A stretch of 15,000 nt of DNA from Hepatocystis sp. ex Piliocolobus tephrosceles (Eukaryota; Apicomplexa; Aconoidasida; Haemosporida; Plasmodiidae): contig CABPSV020000381.1 of NCBI GenBank assembly GCA_902459845.2, positions 1-15,000 on the forward strand. Reading direction: 5' to 3'. A model generated the notes under the pieces. It did not search any database, was not told the origin of the DNA, and worked only from the letters and a program-made list of their open reading frames with translations. Every line of letters begins with the position of its first letter. Position 1 is the first letter of the stretch. Position numbers and translations under genes: made by a program. This document shows, piece by piece, positions 1 to 8,828 of the stretch.

Positions 1-215
1 CCCAACACTTTTATAAACTGTTTTTTTTTTTTCCATACATGTATGTATACATATTTAAATATTTATATATGTTATGTACATATTCTTCCATATATGCATG
101 TATACATATGTTGGAACGTTTTTATGAGATTACATGTAAATTCAAATGTATTAAATATATGCATAAATATATGTAAACTACTAACATTCCCACGCGTTCT
201 TATATGTGCACATAC

Positions 216-220
<5 letters not shown>

Positions 221-269
<49 letters not shown>
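221..269. repeat. (TA)n microsatellite
   Basis: About 24 TA dinucleotides form an uninterrupted run upstream of the EFL1-like gene. This is typical of Plasmodium intergenic DNA and likely to vary in length between isolates. Confidence 0.95.
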
Positions 270-273
<4 letters not shown>

Positions 274-334
274 TTATACTTATTACAAACCCAATTTTTT
301 ACTTATTCATTGTTATACACATAAAAAACTTATT

Positions 335-339
<5 letters not shown>

Positions 340-372
<33 letters not shown>
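340..372. repeat. (TA)n microsatellite
   Basis: A second TA run of about 16 units ends some 43 bases before the EFL1-like start codon, probably in its 5' UTR. Confidence 0.9.
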
Positions 373-373
<1 letters not shown>

Positions 374-414
374 TTACATATGTTTTCTTTTTTTCAAGTG
401 AAATAAATTTAATT

Positions 415-3400
415 ATGGATATGATAAAATACCTAAATAATAGTAGCAAGATGCGCAATATTTGTATTTTAGCGCATGTAGATCATGGGAAAACCACACT
501 GGTTGACAATCTGATTAGTTCCAACAAAATTATTAGTGACAAAAATATTGGTAAGGTAAAATATTTAGATAGTAGAGAAGATGAACAAAAGAGGCAAATA
601 ACTATGAAAAGCTCAAGTATCCTTTTAAAACATGTTTATAATAAAAATTATTTAAAACAGCTACATAATAATAGTGTTTATTCCAGCATTGGAACTGGCA
701 CTGACAATAGAATTAATACAGGAACTGATACATATATAAAAAGTACTACTACAAATAATAACGATAATAATAACTCATGTTGTATTGGTGACAGTGACAG
801 TAACACAAACGAACAGAATGATACATACTTAATCAATATAATAGATACACCCGGACATGTAGACTTTTCTTCAGAGGTATCTACATGCATTCGAATATGT
901 GATGGTTCTTTATTACTGGTAGATTGTATAGAAGGTGTTTGTAGTCAAACAAAAATTTTATTACGTCAAATATGGAAAGAAATGATTAAATGTATTTTAG
1001 TTATTAACAAATTAGATAAACTTATTACCAATAAAAATATTGATAGTATTGATGCATATGAACATATTTATAATATAATTGAACAAGTAAATGTATATAT
1101 ATACCAATTGTATATGGAAGATAATATGAACAATGAAACCATTGAAGAATCCGAACTGGATAAGTATTCTTTTTCTCCATTAAAAGGAAATGTATTATTA
1201 TGTAGTAGTATACATTCTTGGTGTGTAGATTTAGACATATTTGCACATTTGTTTTGTAAAAAAGTAAATATTAATATAAATAATTATGATAAAATAAAAA
1301 AATATATGTGGAATCAATATTATTTTAATATTAAAGAAAAAAAAATTTTAAAAATCCCAAACGACAGTAATATATCGTCTTACGAATCTTCTGAGCGTGG
1401 GGCAGAAACAAGACCATGGTCAGGGACAAATCCTTCTTCTTCATCACTTCAGAAAAAAAAAAAAAAAAAAAATTTATTTACTTTAGTTGTTCTTGATTTT
1501 TTATGGAAATTATATGAAATAACAATAATAAATCGAGATGATGAGAAAATAAAACAGTTATGTACGGAACTAAACATATGGGACAATATCTTAAAAAAAC
1601 AAATAAACACATTGAATAATACAGATAAAGAAAACACTATCAATAACAGTAATAACAATAACAATAATAACAATGACAGTAATAAAAGTGACAATAATAA
1701 CAATGACAATAATAAAGGTGACAATAATAAAGGTGACAATAATAAAAGTGACAATAATAAAAGTGACAATAATAAAAGTGACAATAATAAAAATAGTAAG
1801 AATAAAAATATTAAAGAGAAAGCAATTAGTAGTAACAAAAGTAAAAACAACAATTTACAAAATAATACTTTTATTTTAACATATATTATGCAACGGTTTT
1901 TAAATTTGTCTAGGTCAGTATTTAATTCATGCATAGAAATCTTTCCATCCCCAAAAAATATAGAACAAAACAGACTTTTGAAAATATTCCCTTCTTTATA
2001 CAACAACGAAATATATCAGAATATGATCAACTGTTGTTGCACTAGTGATTTTATTATAATATATATTTCTAAATATATTTGTGCGAATATAAAAAATAAT
2101 ACATTAATTGGATTTAAAGGATATTATGATAAAAATACATTTTTATCAATATGTAGGATATACTCTGGTGTTCTATATAATAATATGATTTTATATATAT
2201 GTGGAAATGGAATAAAAATTGTTGTAAAAAATATGTATGTTTGTATGGGTGGTGATCTTTTACCTATTCAAGAAGCATTTGCGGGGAACATTGTCGCATT
2301 GTATTTAACGGTTGTAGATTCTATTCATGATACTATTGACACTTACAGTAATAATAAAGACACAATCAAACACAATCAAAATAATTACCTAACAAATAAC
2401 AACTTTCAAGAACAACAAACCAATTTTAATAAAATTGATACTGATTATGCATTGAATGGACATAAAAAAAAAATGAGTGTAGAAGAAGAAAAAAGAGAAT
2501 ATACCATTAACAATTTAAATGATTTTTCTGGTATAGAAAATTGTACTACTGGTACAGTTCCTTCTTCTACATCTGTTATTACTTCACCTAACGATTATAA
2601 CAAAACATTCAACACTAGTCAACTACATGAAAGAAAAAATATACATAGTGGTAGTACAAACATAAACACAATTTCAAACCATAAATATGTTAATATTGAT
2701 AATTATGACAATATACAGAATCTACAATACTTATCAAATACATTAATGAATTTGATAAAAAATAAAAGAAATGAAAAAACACATAATATATTTTTAATGA
2801 ATAATGATGGTATATTTTTAAATAAAAATATAACCTTATCTAATATGCCAAATACAGATTCTTTTATTTTACCTTTTACAGATACTTGTTCAACTATTTT
2901 ACATACAATAATTGAACCTAAAAATATACAAGATATGAATAAATTTATATATGGTTTAATTTTGTTATACACATGTGATACATCCATAGATATCGATTTT
3001 AATGAAAGGGGAGAATATATATTAAAGTTTTGTGGTGAAATGCATATGCAAAAATGTTTATCTGATTTTGTAAATATTTATAGTAATATAGAAATTAAAA
3101 CATCAGATACGAACATATCAATAAGAGAAGGGATAAATGATAATATTGTAAAATTCAAAAAAAAAAAAAATAAAATAATTGATGAAAATTTAAAACAATT
3201 GTATGATTATTATAATGCAATACAAACTGAAAATGTTGAAAATGTGGAAAATGTTGAAAATGTTGAAAATGTGGAAAATGTTGAAAATGTGGAAAATGTT
3301 GAAAATGTGGAAAATGTTGAAAATGTGGAAAATGTTGAAAATGTGGAAAATGTTGAAAATGTGGAAAATGTTGAAAATTGTGAAAAATCATACGAACATA

Positions 3401-4826
3401 TTTATGCTACTACTCCTTCTGTTGTTAATCATAATTATAATATAAATGATGAAATGTTCAAAGAAAATTATAAATCTATCGATAATGCTAATACTAGAAA
3501 AGGTGGCATTAATAAAGATAAGTCAAGTCTAAACAGTCAGGATAATGTTGGTATAGCTTTAGAGGCAGATACAAATGCTGTTTTAGAGACAGATACAAAT
3601 ACTGCTTTAGAGGCAGATACAAGTGTCGTTTCCGAAGCAGATACAAGCACTTCTCTCCAAACAGACCCTAGTGCTACTATAAATGCGACAGCCGGAACAA
3701 ACAAAACCAACTGTTCTGCACATTTATTCAAAACTTTTCGAGTACAAAAAGGAAATCATTTTTTAAATAAAATATTTAATTATAATAACAATATTGTATG
3801 TAACAAATTGAATAATAACACATTTTACATTTTTTTAAGTGTTTTAAATATGCCTGATAACATGTTGCATTTTTTTGATAAACACTACTCAAGCATTCAA
3901 GTCATACTTGAAAAAAGGTCTATATCACCATTTTTTTTTAAATATAATAAAAAAGATATAAATATGTCTCAAAAAAACGAACAATTTATTTATAAACAAT
4001 GTTTAATTAATTTAGAAAAATGTGTTAACGATTTGTGTTTTACAAATGAATTTAATGAAGATAATATAATGGATAACCAATCAGGAAAATCCCAAAATAC
4101 TGACATTAACAATGTTGTTGATGATTCAACAAAGATACCAGCCAATAGAAAAAACAGTAACAGTAATGTTAAGGGACAAACTGGACAAACTGGTGCATGT
4201 GAAGGAAACAGTTCCACCATTGCTTTTGATGAACAAAACAAAAGGGGATATTCTGATAATAATAGTAACAAAGTTAATTTTTTACAAAGAAATAAAAACT
4301 ATAAACTTGAATTATGGGATATTTGTGTACAAAACGGAAGCATCACATTGTTGTATTTAAAAAAATACTTTAATAAAAATAAAAAAAAGAGTAGTAGTAG
4401 TAGTAGTAGTAGCAAGAACTATACCGACGAAGATAATGAATACTCTTTTGGAAACATTTTAACAAATAAAAAATACAAAAATATAATTAACAAAAGATCT
4501 TTTGTGGATACATATTTATCAGATACAAATAGTGATATAAATATTTATTTAAATAACTTGTGTCTTGGCTTTAAAATGGCTTCAAAGTATGGTCCTATTG
4601 CACAGGAACCCATCAGGTGATTAAATAACAGATACTCTCAGGGCTTGCATATAACATTACATATATATATATATATACCATTTTTTTTTTACCACTTGTG
4701 AACAGAAGAAAAAAAAAAAAATGGCCTATAAATTTTAATTTGCACAAAATAAATAAAAAAATATAGACATGTTGTACATACTTAACATACCGCGTGTGTT
4801 ACATACCACATGTGTTATATACCATG

Positions 4827-4861
<35 letters not shown>

Positions 4862-5419
4862 TAGGGGGGCTCTATTCATTATAGAAGGGCTTATAATTGA
4901 CGATATTGCTAATGAAAATTTGTTTGATGATAATAACACAAGATATGACAACACAGATGATAAAATAAATGGTTTTAATATTATCGGATTAATGAAAGAA
5001 GCTTGTTTAACTTCTATGCAACAAAGTAAACTACGTATATTCGAACCGATGTTAAAACTAAATTTAACTTGTGAAAGCAATGTCTTGGGGAAAGTATATA
5101 ATGTTTTATTAAAAAGAAGGTGTTCTATTTTATCAGAGGAAATTAAAGACGGGTATTTTTTATATTGTATAAATGCTTACTTGCCTTTATTTAACTCTTT
5201 TAAATTAGCAGATGAACTAAGATCAAAGTGTTCAGGAAATGTTATTTACGACATACAGTTTAGTCATTGGAATAAATTAGATGAGGATATTTTTTTATTA
5301 ACAAATAATTCAGAGATAATATATAATGAAGATTTTGACGTAGAAATAACTGAAAATACCGCAACAGAAATTGTAAGCTACATTAGAAGAACAAAGGTAC
5401 GTTACTTAAAAATGAGAAG

Positions 5420-5453
<34 letters not shown>

Positions 5454-5741
5454 AATAGAGAAATGAGTAGAGAAAGAAAAGAAAACTGTGTTTATACGAA
5501 CATAAAAACAAAAGTGCTTATCTAAACACATGCACATATATATACCCCAGTGTAACATTACTATATGTAGACTTATATGGAAATATTATTACATGTTTTT
5601 TATTTTTTATTTTTTATTTTTATTTTTTTTTTTTTTTTTTTTATTTTTTATTTTTTTTTTTTTTATTTTTTTTTGTAGGGTCTAGAAACAAACGAAAAAA
5701 TAATACAAAAACCAGAAAAACAATGCACTTTAAAAAAATAA
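415..5741 (+). CDS. EFL1: EFL1/Ria1-like ribosome assembly GTPase, 3 exons
   Basis: Exons are 415-4616, 4865-5396 and 5679-5741 (stop TAA), giving about 1598 residues. Introns 4617-4864 and 5397-5678 have GT..AG ends and join in phase 2 and phase 0. The EF-2-type G domain is intact: AHVDHGKT at residues 20-27, switch-I Thr63, DTPGH at 144-148, NKLD at 198-201. Domain III has GEMHMQKC. The first splice falls inside KYGPIAQEPIRG, and exon 2 is the domain V/EFG_C region (LGKVYNVLLKRR, ADELRSKCSG, FSHWNKLDED). Exon 3 ends in EKQCTLKK, which fits EFL1 rather than EF-2. In yeast and humans EFL1, with SBDS, releases eIF6 from pre-60S subunits in the cytoplasm; that role is inferred here. Family members are about 1100 residues; the excess is Asn/Lys/Asp-rich inserts and short repeats. 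The start is the first suitable ATG ahead of MRNICILAHVD, as in homologues. Confidence 0.93.
1690..1794 (+). repeat. 15-bp coding repeat (DNNKG/DNNKS), 7 units
   Basis: Seven 15-bp units, GACAATAATAAAGGT or a close variant, encode Asp-Asn-Asn-Lys-Gly/Ser at residues 426-460 of the EFL1-like protein. They lie in a longer Asn/Lys/Asp-rich insert (about residues 400-475) between the G domain and domain II. Such inserts are typical of Plasmodium proteins. Confidence 0.9.
3229..3381 (+). repeat. 9-bp coding repeat encoding 16 x Glu-Asn-Val
   Basis: Sixteen perfect GAAAATGTN units run from 3229 to 3372, starting at residue 939, followed by one decayed unit (Glu-Asn-Cys). The Val codon alternates GTT and GTG almost strictly after the fourth unit, so the DNA period is really 18 bp. 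The array sits in an insert between the start of domain IV (ISIREGI) and the next conserved stretch. Confidence 0.97.
3559..3678 (+). repeat. 24-bp degenerate coding repeat (LEADTxxx), 5 units
   Basis: Five eight-residue units begin LEADT, LETDT, LEADT, SEADT and LQTDP, at about residues 1049-1088 of the EFL1-like protein. They are in the same domain IV insert as the Glu-Asn-Val array but are more diverged in DNA and protein, so probably older. Confidence 0.8.
4617..4864 (+). other. Intron 1 of the EFL1-like gene
   Basis: The donor AG|GTGATT and the acceptor TTTTGTAG follow a run of 30 T at 4831-4860. The intron splits an Arg codon (AG|G), restoring the EF-2-family motif EPIRG followed by ALF. 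An in-frame TGA comes directly after the donor, so the unspliced reading would stop there. Confidence 0.9.
5397..5678 (+). other. Intron 2 of the EFL1-like gene
   Basis: The donor is AAG|GTACGT and the acceptor TTTTTGTAG|GGT. Splicing joins IRRTK to GLETNEKIIQKPEKQ, the usual C-terminal pattern of the EF-2/EFL1 family. The intron carries a run of about 30 A near 5422-5451 and a T-rich tract near 5598-5674. If it were retained, the protein would end seven codons later, at 5421-5423. Confidence 0.88.
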
Positions 5742-5782
5742 TATTCGCTTGTCCAATTTTTTTTTTCAATTGTTTTTAATTC

Positions 5783-5808
5783 GATCATATATATACATAT
5801 ATATGATC
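5783..5808. repeat. Perfect 12-bp inverted repeat
   Basis: The arms GATCATATATAT and ATATATATGATC are separated by AC. The element begins about 42 bases after the EFL1-like stop codon, so it would be in the 3' UTR and could fold into a hairpin in RNA. Confidence 0.85.
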
Positions 5809-5985
5809 AATATACATATAATCAACACGCGTGTTTGATAATACATACATGTTAAACATAAATCCGGTTACGTTTCCGTTACCATTTTAATAGACATTAC
5901 CCTTTTCCATCCATCTATCCATCCATACATACATACATACACACGTACATCCATTCGTTCATATATTTATTCACTTATTTTTTAA

Positions 5986-6008
5986 TGAGTATAAATATTG
6001 TATACTCA
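5986..6008. repeat. 8-bp hairpin with 7-base loop
   Basis: The arms TGAGTATA and TATACTCA flank the loop AATATTG. It lies in the convergent intergenic region. No terminator function is implied, since this is a eukaryotic context. Confidence 0.7.
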
Positions 6009-6113
6009 CTAGGTCATTACTTTTTGATTTATTAGTTCGTGATAATTTTATGTCGTTACTGCGTTAGTAATGCTTTGTTAATGCGCTATTAATACTTTAT
6101 CATTCATTTTATT

Positions 6114-6245
6114 TATTCATCTATTTATTTATTTTATTTATTTATTTATTTATTTATTTATTTTATTTATTTTTTTTTATTTTTTTTATTATTTATTGAT
6201 TTTTTTTTATTTTATTTATTTATTTATTTATTTAATTATTTTTTT
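6114..6245. repeat. (TTTA)n / T-rich low-complexity tract
   Basis: Irregular TTTA, TTTTA and ATTT units merge into T homopolymers. This is simple-sequence DNA with no coding potential. Confidence 0.9.
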
Positions 6246-6720
6246 TTTTTTTTTTTTTTCGTTAAGCTTTTAATGTCAGCCCAAACATATATTTGTTAAT
6301 ATAATCTATAAACAATTATAAAATTTGGAAAAAAAATAAATATCAAAAGTTAGTAACACAAATATAATTACTCTTTTTTATACACTTTTCTTTTTTGGAA
6401 CATTTTTAAGACATCCTTGAATAATTGTTTTTTTTGATTTATCTTTAAAAAAAATAAAAATAAAAACCTACTTATGTTGTGAATAAAAGACATTCGATTA
6501 AAATTAATTTTAAAGTTAATAGTGTAACATATACACATATACATGTGTACAATTCGTATTGGGTATATATATGTATGTGGTTACACGGTAAACTATTTTT
6601 ATACTAAAAAACAAAAAATAAATAAAATAAAAAAAAAAAAGTATTTACACAACATCGATTATTATATAAAGCGTAAGTTTACAAAAACATAAAAAATATA
6701 TATATATATATATATAGATA

Positions 6721-6872
6721 TGTAATTTATGAAAGTCACAAAAAAAAAAATTATAATTATTAAACTATATAAAATTTATATAATTATTGAAGTAACAAAA
6801 AAAAAAAAAAGAATTTATAATTATTAAAATAAAATTCAAATAATTATTAAGGTAACAAAAAAAAAAAAAAAG
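6721..6872. repeat. 60-bp-period tandem repeat, about 2.5 copies
   Basis: Copies begin at 6721, 6781 and 6841. Each has a GTAACA (or GTCACA) box followed by a run of at least 11 A; the first two continue into TATAATTATTAAA. The 6781 and 6841 copies differ at only two of their first 30 positions. The AATAATTAT/ATAATTATT pieces are complementary, so each unit can fold. The last copy abuts the stop codon of the CIR_N-like gene, placing the repeat in its 3' UTR. Confidence 0.8.
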
Positions 6873-6913
6873 TCATATTTTATTTAAAACGGCGGTTATA
6901 CTATTATCAATTG

Positions 6914-6944
<31 letters not shown>

Positions 6945-7724
6945 TTCTGTTTTGTTTAGATTCTTATTAATTAATGAGACACTTCTTTTATTAATTTTTA
7001 TTTTATTATTATCTTTAATACTGTTTGTGCACGTAGAGTTTTTATCAACGCTTTTACAGCATTTGAAACCCCATGCTTTTTTTTCCATATCGTAATAAGA
7101 ACCATAAATAGAATTGTGATTTTTGATATATACGTCTTCTTCATATTTTGACATTATAGCTATTTTGTTACTATTGTTGTTATATATTAAATTTTTTTGA
7201 TCAGTGTATTTATTACTATCTCCGTTACTATTTCTATTTATTTTATTATTATTTTCTTTTTTTTTTTCCTTATTAATATCATAGATTATATTATGTACAT
7301 TATTTCTCTTGTCTTCTTCTTCGTTTTTTCTTAATTGTTTTTTTAACATATACAATTTATATTGCTCTTCTCTCTTCTTTAAATATTTTTCTTCTTCTTC
7401 TTTACGTTTTCTTTCTTTTTCTTCTGCTATCCATACCCTTTCCATATTCTGTATACTTCCTGTAAAAGAAAAAAAGAAAAGTGTTTTTTTATGTACAAAA
7501 AAAATATACATATAGGTATTCACATGGGGTTATATATATATATATATATGGACACTAACGGGCTTATAAACAGTATATACATACGTAATATGTAATATAT
7601 AAAATTTACATATATATAAACCTTTACTAACTGTATTTTTGTTGCTTTTTAAGTACATACCTGGATGGAAGAACTTATGGTTTATAAACGAAGCACATTT
7701 ATTCCCTATTTTATCAATCCACAT
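6873..7724 (-). CDS. CIR_N-domain (CIR1/Cwc25-like) protein, 2 exons
   Basis: Exon 1 is 7724-7661 and exon 2 is 7459-6873 (stop TGA), giving 216 residues. The intron 7660-7460 has donor CCAG|GTATGT and acceptor TTTTACAG|GA, phase 1, creating a Gly codon. Across the join the protein reads KCASFINHKFFHPG then SIQNMERVWIAEEKE. This matches the short CIR_N domain of CIR1 and Cwc25: a Lys/Phe-rich start, Phe-His-Pro, then an Asn..Arg/Lys-Val-Trp-x-Ala-Glu motif. A charged helical stretch rich in Glu, Lys and Arg follows (about residues 37-75). After that comes Asn/Lys-rich low complexity with a late poly-Lys run. CIR_N proteins in other organisms act in transcriptional co-repression or pre-mRNA splicing, so a nuclear role is likely but unproven. 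The domain call rests on about 35 residues. The gene converges on the EFL1-like gene. Confidence 0.8.
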
Positions 7725-7818
7725 TTTGTTTAAAAATAATTATTAAAGAAAATTTAATACATAAAAATTAAACTATTTGTTTTTGTTTTAAATTTGATTT
7801 TTTTTTTCTTTTTCTTAG

Positions 7819-8101
7819 CTTAATTTTTGCAGATTTTTTGCTTAATTTTTGCATAGTTTTTGTTTAATTTTTGCAGGTTTTTTTCTTAATTTTTGCAGAT
7901 TTTTTGCTTAATTTTTGAAGATTTTTTTATTAATTTTTACAGATTTTTTGATTAATTTTTATAAGTTTTTTGATTAATTTTTGCAGATTTTTTGCTTAAT
8001 TTTTGAAGATTTTTTTATTAATTTTTACAGATTTTTTGATTAATTTTTATAAGTTTTTTGATTAATTTTTGCAGGTTTTTTGTTAATTTTTTTTTTTTTT
8101 C
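7819..8101. repeat. 22-bp minisatellite, 12 full units plus a partial
   Basis: The units share the core TTAATTTTTGCAG followed by a second T tract, and start at 7819, 7841, 7863 and every 22 bases to 8061, with a decayed partial from 8083. Units 4-7 (7885-7972) and 8-11 (7973-8060) repeat the same order of variants, an 88-bp higher-order duplication. The array starts about 95 bases upstream of the CIR_N-like start codon. Confidence 0.95.
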
Positions 8102-8253
8102 AATTAAAACATTTACTCTCAATTTTATACATTTTTTTCGAAATAAAGCCAAAAGTTTGATAATTTTTTAAAAAGAAATATAACATGAGCAAAATTAAAT
8201 AAAAATAAAGGTAAAAGAAAAAGTAAACAAAATGCAAAAATAAAAAGAAAAAA

Positions 8254-8347
8254 TAAATGTAAGATAAAAAAAAAAAATAAATGTAAGATAAAAAAAAAAA
8301 ATAAATGTAAGATAAAAAAAAAAATAAATGTAAGATAAAAAGTAAGA
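8254..8347. repeat. 24-bp minisatellite, 4 units
   Basis: TAAATGTAAGAT followed by an A run repeats at 8254, 8278, 8302 and 8325, the last spacing being 23. It is probably in the 3' UTR of the GTPase gene or the intergenic DNA just beyond. Confidence 0.9.
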
Positions 8348-8828
8348 AAAAAAAATATATATATATATAATACATATAAACGTATACATGTATAAATACG
8401 TTTATGAAGCAGTTATATACAACATAAAGGTACAAACTATAAAAAAAAAAAATAAAATAAAGCAACAATAATATAAAAAAAAAAAAAAAAAAACACAACA
8501 AAAAGTAGCGTGTATATATATATATATATATATATGTTAAAGTTCAAACTAAGCATAAAATTAAAAAGCAAATTTCTTTAAAAAGTTTTTAAACACTCGA
8601 TAAAAAAAAAAAAAAATGCAATACCAAAGGAAATAAAATCCAGTGATATTAACATGATGGTATCATATTATGCACATATATATAACACCTTTTCCTTTTT
8701 AACATTTTAACTTATAAAAGTAGTATTAAAAAATTTTTATGTTGTACATGTAATTTATGTAAAATTAAAAATCATTAAATTTAAGATATAATGCTTAGGT
8801 TTTTATTTTATTTTATTTTTTTTTAATT

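Larger units (their letters stand above)
1..414. other. Upstream region of the EFL1-like gene
   Basis: No gene is visible. The region holds T runs, ATACAT-rich sequence and two (TA)n microsatellites (about 221-269 and 340-372). A GTGCAC hexamer at 206-211, inside the palindrome TGTGCACA, matches the core bound by Plasmodium AP2-I. A pyrimidine tract ending TTTTTTTCAAG at 388-398 resembles a splice acceptor, so a 5' UTR intron is possible. The open frames here are microsatellite artefacts. Confidence 0.6.
5742..6872. other. Convergent intergenic region
   Basis: This region lies between the 3' ends of the EFL1-like gene (+) and the CIR_N-like gene (-). No coding sequence is supported. From the left it holds a 26-base palindrome (5783-5808), an imperfect palindrome (5821-5839), a less AT-rich tract with a CATC/CATA repeat (about 5903-5960), a hairpin (5986-6008), a (TTTA)n tract (about 6114-6245), a possible stem-loop (6522-6586) and a 60-bp-period repeat (6721-6872). 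Both transcripts probably end here, but no specific polyadenylation site can be chosen. Confidence 0.6.
7725..8828. other. Intergenic region between CIR_N-like and GTPase genes
   Basis: Both flanking genes are on the - strand, so this contains the GTPase 3' UTR (right) and the promoter and 5' UTR of the CIR_N-like gene (left). It holds the 22-bp minisatellite (7819-8101), the 24-bp array (8254-8347), a (TA)n run near 8513-8535 and several A homopolymers. The open - strand frames at 8100-8501 are Phe/Tyr-rich translations of the A-rich repeat and are not credible genes. Confidence 0.65.

Noticed and set aside
43..401. Two + strand open frames upstream of the EFL1-like gene
   Set aside because: They are largely Tyr-Ile repeats from (TA)n microsatellites and lie in the 5' region of a clear gene.
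1449..2006. Long - strand frame rich in Leu and Ser, resembling a membrane protein
   Set aside because: It is the antisense of the Asn/Lys/Asp repeat inside the EFL1-like coding exon, whose homology is clear.
3155..3445. Open frames on both strands across the ENV repeat
   Set aside because: A 9-bp unit without stops stays open in several frames. Only the EFL1 frame continues into conserved domains on both sides.
4794..4864. Apparent start codon at 4794 making exon 2 a separate gene
   Set aside because: The first 23 codons are intron sequence ending in poly-T and GTAG. Splicing from 4616 restores the conserved EPIRG-ALF join.
5986..6008. Rho-independent-type terminator
   Set aside because: The setting is eukaryotic nuclear DNA, and T runs are everywhere, so a hairpin plus T run has no terminator meaning here.
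5810..6110. tRNA or other known structured RNA in the less AT-rich tract
   Set aside because: No cloverleaf, A/B box pair or known RNA motif was visible.
8100..8501. - strand open frame of 133 codons
   Set aside because: It is almost entirely Phe, Tyr, Ile and Leu from A-rich and 24-bp repeat DNA, with no family motif or exon-like composition.
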